Shown here: positions 57,561 to 64,000 of the stretch, in pieces | How positions within the stretch are numbered: position 1 is the first letter of the stretch | How the letters are laid out: every line of letters begins with the position of its first letter | Source: Apophysomyces variabilis | Taxonomy: Eukaryota; Mucoromycota; Mucoromycetes; Mucorales; Mucoraceae | Length of the DNA: 64,000 bases | Reading direction: 5' to 3' | NCBI GenBank assembly: GCA_002749535.1 | Contig: MZZL01000042.1 | Location: 16,998-80,997, forward strand | Program-made: the position numbers and the translations under genes | The notes under the pieces: generated by a model | What the model saw: the letters and a program-made list of their open reading frames with translations, nothing else | Database searches by the model: none | Told to the model about the DNA's origin: nothing

Positions 57561-58586
57561 AGGATGAACAATAATATTTTGATAAACTGCCTTTTTACCT
57601 TTATTACAATGATCTTTATATACCTTATTGCCATAGTCAATATTACTACAATACATACCTCACTATAACTGCGGCAGGGAGGATATTATGTAAGTTTTAC
57701 TGCGACAGTTTATTTTTCTACTTTTTACTGCAGCAAAAAGTAATGTTACACAGCTATGTTATTGTGATAACGTGTCAAAGCTTAGTAAGCTTCATAAGCG
57801 TTAGGGACGAATAATTATAGGTAAGGATAAATGATAGCTTAAAACCAATATGTCTTCGTTATTACCACTTGAAAGAGAAATGTTATCAAAAATAAAGTAT
57901 AAGTTAAATCTAGAGGCTACATCTCTCCTTTCTTTTTTTTTCTTTTCTGACGGCATTAGCATTCTTAATCGCGCAATCAGTTTATGTATTTCATTTGTCC
58001 CAAGATTGTAACAAATGGTCTGTCTAGCTTAAACTTCGGACGCATGTATATATTTGGTTTTGTGTTAATTCTATTTTTACTGACAACTTAGCTTATGAAC
58101 AACGCCTAATCTGTTTTACATGCTGCAATCTATACTAGCTAGAATCTGTCCACACTATGTTCTACTACCTGTATTTTAGTCCCATCTCCTTTCTAATTCT
58201 AATTTGTAACGCATTTTAGTAATCCTGCTCCACCATGGATTAAGACAATTACCCTCAATGTCTTATTGACAGTATGTTTAGAAAGTAATGAATAGCGACG
58301 TTGTACTAACGATTCTGAATCATTGTAATGCTTAACTGAGAGAGACAATACTAAGCTATATGCTAACGTACAGTATTCGTCAATAAAATAATTTTTACTT
58401 TGTACAGATACCATCAATAATCCTATTAAGAAATAAACATACCTTTCTTTACGGATTAAATGAATCAAATCGAATTATAAATGGATATTCATTAAACGAA
58501 TCGAATGAAAAAGCAAGATTCATATTCACTTTTGACAAATATGAATCAAATCGAATAAACAAATGATGAATATTTGCCAATCTCTA
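57561..58586. other. Right arm of H3
   Basis: AT-rich, with no supported coding sequence. It holds short inverted motifs (ACTGCGGCAG / CTGCAGCAAAAAGT near 57670-57740) and, at 58458-58586, the GAATCGAATC / AATCAAATCG repeats and hAT end. Confidence 0.55.
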
Positions 58587-58825
58587 CACAAAACAAATTG
58601 CAAAAGTATTATGTGCGTACAGAAATACCAGTGTATTCAATTACCACGTCACTAGATCCTTGCGCCAAGTTCCAATGGTAGAGTGATCAAAAGTGAGAGT
58701 CCAAATATATTGAGCAAGCTATGCACGATGTGACTGGAACTTAGAAGAAGAAATTTCGCGTTATGCGTCATAAAAACGTCACCCAAACGCTTGGTTTCCG
58801 CCTGTTTCAGAGTTGAACGCGTCAG
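58587..58825 (+). pseudogene. H4 hAT transposase, C-terminal fragment
   Basis: The plus-strand frame NKLQKYYVRTEIPVYSITTS, then DPCAKFQW and SKYIEQAMHDVTGT continues H4 from 39046 and aligns with KLKKYYTQTTALVYY...DPHAKYKW of H3. A stop follows FQW, as in H3 after YKW. R3 follows. Confidence 0.65.
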
Positions 58826-58839
58826 TGAAGTGTCAAAAG

Positions 58840-59254
58840 TGAGATCAAAATAAAGAAAGGATAACCGATGGAATCAGCAAGACTGAGATCATGTTCTTTA
58901 TTTTCAAGTGCTTTTTCTTTTATAGTTTTCTAGTTGAATGATCAGGACTATAAGTGTGAAACTTCTTGTAAACCAATAACATAAGAAGAAAAGTTTTCAT
59001 CCAATTGTCTGTAACATAAACCAATGGTACAATTGAAAAATCAAGGATAAGACAATGATAGTTCCTGGTAATCAGTAAGAAAGCTAGGAACAAAAAGTTC
59101 TTTTTTCAGATACCAAAAGTCAGAATCAGAGATGAATATGTGATCTCGTGTAACATGAAAAGTTTTACAAGAAGTTTACCTGGCTATAGCTGAGACATTG
59201 CCAAGATTCAGAAAATATGGCTAAGTCATTATGAAAAGGATGTCAGATATGACA
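58840..59254 (-). repeat. 3' LTR of R3
   Basis: Right boundary ...GATGTCAGATATGACA; the minus strand starts TGTCATATCTGACATCC, like R2. Contains AAAATAAAGAAC, then TCAGTCTTGCT, a weaker form of the common poly(A) block. The left edge is placed at TGAGATC by analogy only. Confidence 0.65.
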
Positions 59255-59392
59255 TTGCTCCCTGCCAGGTTGCAACAACCATTTGAAATGGTTGTGTAAA
59301 GTCCCTACGCTTGTGGATATTGATATCAATAGCAATGTCAATAAAAACCCTGTCAAAAAACCCAGTGGGAAAAATTAGGGAAAAGACATGCT
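59255..59392 (-). promoter_or_regulatory. R3 polypurine tract and 3' untranslated region
   Basis: Minus-strand CTGGCAGGGAGCAA adjoins the LTR start TGTCA (59255-59268). It is a degenerate version of the R2 tract. The rest up to the pol stop (59393) is non-coding. Confidence 0.6.
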
Positions 59393-62300
59393 CTAAGCGC
59401 GTCTACATTTGATAGAACCATTGTTTGAATCTTTGGTGGGAGGTTTTCTGTCACCCAGTTTACATCGTTGCCAGTATTTTTCAATGAGTGAAAGATCACT
59501 GAAGTGTTCTACTGGCTCCCATATATCATGTTCAGAACTATAGTTCTTCCACTGTACTCTATAAAGGTATTGACCTGGTTTGCCCAGTTTAACCTTGTGA
59601 TTGACAATAGCTTGTACTTCATAGACGTCATCTGTTTTAACAACAGTGTCTTGAGAGATAAGCTTAATGTGAGAGGGTGGAATGTTTCAGGCAAGTAGTG
59701 CACCTGTTTTATCAGTAAGTACGTAACTACCTCCTTTTGTCTTTCCACTAACAGTGAATGGTCCTTCATATTGTGGATCAGTCTTTGATGATCGCGTGAC
59801 ATTTTTGATCATGACCTTACTGCCATTGGGAAATTCCTGAATGATACGGTGACTAGATTCAAACTTTGTCTGTTCCGTTGCATGCAGTGTTTTGATGCGT
59901 TCATTGATAGCCAGAATGACGATCTTTTCCATTTCTTCAATTTGTTTCTGACGTTCTTTGATATTGTCAGAGTGAGAAGAAGTCTTACCAAGCTCCATAT
60001 TTTGGTAGTCCTGGAAAGGATTGATTCGTCGTGCAAACATTAAGTCAAATGGACGGGTGGAATGTAGCTTGGCATGTTTGAGGTTCATTGCTAGTTGCGT
60101 ACTTGGGACATATAAATCCCAATTGTCCTTTTTGCCCTCCAAACGTTTGATGATTACCTGTTTTGTTGTGTCAACTCACTTCTCGGCAACTCCATTGGCT
60201 CGAGGATGATAAGGTACAACAAGTTGGTGGTCAAAGCCAGAATGTTCAGTGATCAAATCTATCAGCTCATTGACAAACTCAGAATCATTGTCAGATTGTA
60301 AAATCTTTGGGAAGCCAAAATCGCAGAAAACTTTAATAAGTTGGTGTGCGATTGTAAGGGCAGATTTATCTGGTATGGCTCATAGAATACAGAAGCGAGT
60401 AAAGATATCGACCATGACAAGAATGTAGTTATTGCTGCTTGTGGAGGTAGTGCTGAGCGTACCCAGATCAATTGCCCAGTGATCTCCAGGAGCACTTACA
60501 GTGACGTTCTTCAGAGGATGGTAGCTGTGTTTGCCAATGTTAAAGCGCTGGCAAGCAGGGCATTTGGCAATGATGTTCAAGGCATCCTGTTTAAGATTGG
60601 CCCAATGTAAGCCATCATTGTGGATTGCTTTGATAATAGTATCTACACTAAAGTGACCCATTAAGTGGGCTTGTTCAAGGAGATCAGGTCACTCCTCTTC
60701 CAGTGGCGTCATATAGTCAGCAGGTTGGAGCATCCACTGAGCTGGTTCTTGCAGTTTGTTATAAGAGGGTGCAGCCTCTTGTGTGGAATGTAAGTCACTG
60801 TATTTAAGTGACGTTTTGTCTACATTGCCCCCCTCCAGCTCTTTTGCCATAGGGAAAAGGTAAAACAAAGTATCAGGCAAAACGTTTTTGATACCTGGTA
60901 AATAAGCAATGTCATACGTGTAGTTGCAAAGGATGTCCAACTAGTTGACCATCATAAGGTTCGCAATGGGCTGCATGTGGATGTAGGTCAGTGCCTTATG
61001 GTCCATGTACAGTGTAAACTTGTGACCCCACAAAAACTGATGGAATTTGCGGAATATATAGACGACGGTGAGAAGCTTACGTTTTGTCATGGAATAGTTA
61101 CGTTTAGCAGAGTTGAAAGCGCGAGCCATAAAACCAATGTAACAGTATTGGTTGTCAATGACCTAGAAAAGAACAGCACTGATGCCAACGTTGGATGCAT
61201 CTGTAGCTACAGCAAATGGGTAGCATAAGTCAGGGGGACTAAGAACGGGAGCATGTAGTAACATCATCTTGATGTTGTCAAATGCCTGCGTACGTTCCAT
61301 GGTCCATAAATCCCTGAGAGAATCCTTGTGGCGTAGGCGGTCCAGGGGCGCTATAATGGTAGAGAGGTTGGGAAGATGCTCTCTGAAGTAATTGACAAGG
61401 CCCAGGAAACGTTGTATGTCCTTACCAGTAGTGGGTTGAGGCCATTTCTGCACGTTGGTGACTTTGCGTAGATCTAAAGAAACACCTTTGGCACTAATGC
61501 AGAAACTGAGCAGGTAAACAGACTGTTGCACAAAGTGGCATTTGTCTGGATTAAGAATCAAGTTTACGTCTATGAGACGTTGAATAGCCTCTTGGACATA
61601 ATGGACGTGTTCAACAAGATTCTTGGAGAAAATAACGATATCATCCACAAAGGTAGTGACAAACGGCGTGTCTTGGTAGATGTAGTTTATCACTCATTGA
61701 AATTTGGATGAAATAGGCTTCAAACCAAAAGGACAGCCACAGAACATGTACTGGATACCATTTACCATAAAGGCAGTCTTGTGTTGATCAGGCTCGTAGA
61801 TCTTAAAATGGTGGAATGCATTTTTCAGATCAAGCATGGTAAAGACTGTGGCACCAGACATCTTCTTGAAAATGTCACTGATGTGGGGAAAAGGGAAGCG
61901 ATCATCAAGAAGTAAACGGTTGATGTGGCGCAGATCCAAACAAGGACAGTACTTAGTAAAGTTACTATCAATATCCTTTTTAGAAGCGAATGTTAACGGA
62001 CTGTTCCAAGCTGTGTTGACAGGTGCCCTAGTGATGATACTGTCCAAGAGCCACTTATCAATCTGTTCCTGTAAGACTGGTTTAAGTGTTTCTAGAACCC
62101 TGTAAGGAGGACGATAGGCCATAACGCCAGCAGGAGTATCCAAACAGATGATGGATTCTGGAACCATGCAGAATGATGAAGAAGGAATGGAAGCATTAGC
62201 CTGTATGAAGGTCTGTATAGCTTCACGAAATTCCTGTTGTTCTAATGAAGAACCTGCAGGAGAATTGTTAGGCTCGAAATCATCAAGAGAATTGGATGGC

Positions 62301-63211
62301 AGTTGTGGAAGGCCTGTACGATGCCAACAAGAAGGAAGACCTTTCAAATGAATGCCAAAATGATGTTTAATATCATTGCCAATGCAAACTTCTGCTTTGC
62401 CATGTAAATCAAAAACTTCAAAGGAATGACTGATAGTTTTGCCATTGCAACTGATTGACAATTTATTTGTGATACCCAGTCTATCTACAGAAATATGCTT
62501 GTTTGCAAGATGTACTACTCCAGACTGTGATATGACCTGCCATTGAAAACGGCGGCACAGAGAAGAAGAGACAGTACTCGTGGTTGCACCTGGGTCCAAT
62601 AAGGCCCAAAGCTCGTGATTCTGTAAGATGATAGGTATGTAATATGAGCGTGTGTTCTCAAAGGAATACTTATCAATACTGTGTAATAACTTACATTGGA
62701 TGCAAGTGCCAGAAAGGGTTTCTTCTACCTCTTCCATGTTGATGTCCAGTGTATCCTCAGGAGCTGGTTCAGCAGGCTGAACATGTATACTTTGGATAGC
62801 CACTGTCTTGCACTTGTGGCCAGGAACCCAAAGGTTCCCGCAAGTGAAGCAAGACTTACTTTTACCTTTACCCTTGTCAGAAGGTATGTCAGGCGCTAGA
62901 GCATGGGACGATGATGATGAGGAAGATAGACCAGGAGCAGTAGTAGTAGGCGCCAAAAATTGGTAGAGAGGATTGTGCTTGCTGGTAGGACCAGAACGAA
63001 CAAAGGAACCCTGTGGTTGTGTAAAGAGTGCAGCTTTGCGGCACTCTTCAGTACTGTGGCGACCTTTGCCATGGATATGGCAGTATTTGGCCAATGCCTT
63101 GGACGACGATGAGGTGGATGGCGAAGCAGTCTCAACTCTGCGTTTCTTTCTGTCATCATGTGTGGGAACGTATCCTGATGATGGTGAGAGAGAGGGCAAA
63201 GAAGATACTAC
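59393..63211 (-). pseudogene. R3 pol with nucleocapsid, protease, RT, RNase H, integrase, chromodomain
   Basis: In order: knuckles (YCHIHGKGRHSTEECRK, CFTCGNLWVPGHKC), protease (ALLDPGATTSTVS, DPG in place of DSG), RT (WNSPLTFASKKD, FTMLDLKNAFHHFKI, TTFVDDIVIFSKN), RNase H (VATDASNVGISAVLF, LYMDHKALTYIH), LEGGN linker, integrase (CPACQRFN, GDHWAIDLG, LQSDNDSEF, HPRANGVAEK), GPFTVSGKTKGGSYVL and a full chromodomain (YEVQAIVNHKV...RVQWKNYSSEHDIWEPVEHF). TGA/TAG/TAA stops at 61694, 60941, 60380, near 60180 and 59687 fall on the same frame. Catalytic residues of RT and integrase are intact, so this is a fairly young copy. Confidence 0.9.
60825..60838 (-). promoter_or_regulatory. Possible central polypurine tract in R3 pol
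   Basis: Minus-strand CTGGAGGGGGGCAA encodes LEGGN between RNase H and integrase, 13 of 14 bases as in R2. The purine run is longer than in R3's own 3' tract. Confidence 0.4.
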
Positions 63212-64000
63212 TTAATCATGACGAGAACGACCATGGCGTTGGCGTGTATAGCCTTCCAGGGAGAGAGTAAGAGAAGTGATTTGCTGGACTGACTGCTTGT
63301 TTTCAGGTGCCAGACCAGCATGAGCAGTATCCACTCTGTCGGCCAGATCAGGAAGCAAAGCACCAAGATACTGGTTTACCATGATAAGGTTGTCAGGAGC
63401 ATGGGCCTCCTGATGCAAACGTTCAAACCAGGCAGTGAAGGCAGAGATGGACTCTGAAGGATGCATATGAATCGCCATAAGTTCGTCAATAAGGTTTGAT
63501 AACTGTTCAGCATCCTGAACAGCAAAATCCTGGATCAGGGCAGACTTGGCAAAACTCCAAGGTTGATGGCCTTGATCCTCCAGATGTACCTCAAACCAGG
63601 AATGGTGGTCTAGTGACATGACAATAGGTAAATAGATATGCTATACCTCATTGATGTTGAGGAAATCAGCACGAATTACATCCTGGAAGCAGATCAAACA
63701 GTCATGGATACTAGGGTAGATAATGGCATCTGATTTCCATTTATAACCAACCCATTGGAAGAAGGGAAGGTTGGTTGGTGCACGGTGGGATTTACAAGAC
63801 TTGACAGACATAGACAGTGCTGATGATTCAATGAGTTTTTGAGCGCCCAACATAACTTGGATCTGTCTAGACAACTGTTCTATTTCCTGACCAATCTGGG
63901 TAATGGCCGCTTGGTCCTTGGCCTGGACTGCTCTGGCGTTCTTGACTATTAATAAGGCCAATTCGTCCCTGAGCTCTGAAAGAACTTCTTTGGCCTGCAC
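63212..64000 (-). pseudogene. R3 gag, partial
   Basis: Two same-strand stretches: 63641-64000 (AKEVLSELRDELALL, QEIEQLSRQIQVMLGAQKL, FFQWVGYKWKSDAIIYPSIH) and 63212-63619 (FEVHLEDQGHQPWSFAKSAL, YLGALLPDLADRVDTAHAGL, LEGYTRQRHGRSRHD). The second is a retrotransposon capsid. They are separated by a TAG at 63641. The N-terminus lies beyond the window. Confidence 0.75.

Larger units (their letters stand above)
39047..58586 (-). mobile_element. hAT insertion H3 (outer element, with H2, E2 and E3 nested)
   Basis: CACAAAAC is duplicated at 39039-39046 and 58587-58594. The ends are TAGGGGTCTCCACAAATTGA and, read inward from the right, TAGAGATTGGCAAATATTCA. Both are followed by TTGATTTGATTCAT / GAATCGAATC repeats. 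Without H2 and E3 it is about 4 kb, a normal hAT size. The minus-strand hAT transposase inside (57560 to 39730) is probably its own, but an LTR-like fragment and a plus-strand finger remnant near the left end show further rearrangement. Confidence 0.82.
58840..64000 (-). mobile_element. Ty3/gypsy chromovirus R3, 3' part
   Basis: The 3' LTR, polypurine tract, pol and most of gag on the minus strand, running off the right edge. Same family group as R1 and R2 (LEGGN linker, chromodomain, TGTCATAT LTR start). The left LTR edge is uncertain (58826-58840), and the target duplication cannot be tested. Confidence 0.88.

Noticed and set aside
1..64000. tRNA, rRNA, host housekeeping genes, prokaryotic operons or ribosome binding sites
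   Set aside because: None recognised. Every coding stretch with identifiable motifs belongs to a transposable element.

Overview
The window is a stack of nested eukaryotic transposable elements with no clear host gene. Spliceosomal introns of about 45-75 bases (GTAAGT...AG), a Ty3/gypsy chromovirus fauna, hAT elements with BED-type fingers and intron-rich Tnp2-type CACTA transposases point to a filamentous fungus. I infer an early-diverging one (Mucoromycota/Mucorales-like) from family resemblance only. There are two runs of N (22743-22793 and one base at 32411).

Layout. (1) 1-5276: the right part of CACTG element 'F' (ORF1 + strand, Tnp2 - strand), carrying in its ORF1 the deleted CACTG element 'A' (1-1022). 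(2) 5277 to about 29758: one minus-strand chromovirus 'R1' cut into seven pieces by solo LTRs (5476-5891, 6938-7360), CACTG element 'B' (8218-10415), CACTA element 'E1' (11244-18065) and a second complete chromovirus 'R2' (18779-28563). R2 itself carries a hAT element 'H1' (19607-23359). (3) About 29759 to 58830: a plus-strand hAT transposase 'H4' split by CACTG element 'C' (30315-37761, with a solo LTR at 36527-36974 inside) and by hAT insertion 'H3' (39047-58586). H3 contains hAT 'H2' (39792-50330), which contains CACTA element 'E2' (39919-46946). H3 also contains CACTG element 'E3' (52403-57412). (4) About 58840-64000: chromovirus 'R3', 3' LTR and most of gag-pol, running off the right edge.

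Most insertions are supported by matching target-site duplications: GGC (B), CCA (E2), AAG (E3), CCAGG (R2), GATTC, GCCTC and ATCAC (solo LTRs), TAGCCAGC (H1), GGTGGAAT (H2), CACAAAAC (H3). In several cases the host reading frame rejoins exactly when the insert and one duplication are ignored.

The CACTA-type elements fall into two designs. E1, E2 and E3 have a divergent gene pair (Tnp2 transposase plus an ORF1 protein sharing a VPL..CE..W signature). F and C have a convergent pair with a different ORF1. Each family carries its own array of subterminal repeats. A and B are internally deleted derivatives of the C family. Almost all coding regions carry stops or frameshifts, many explicable as C:G to T:A transitions, so the locus looks like a decaying graveyard with some recent layers. 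A 1400-bp perfect tandem repeat at the single N is probably an assembly artefact.
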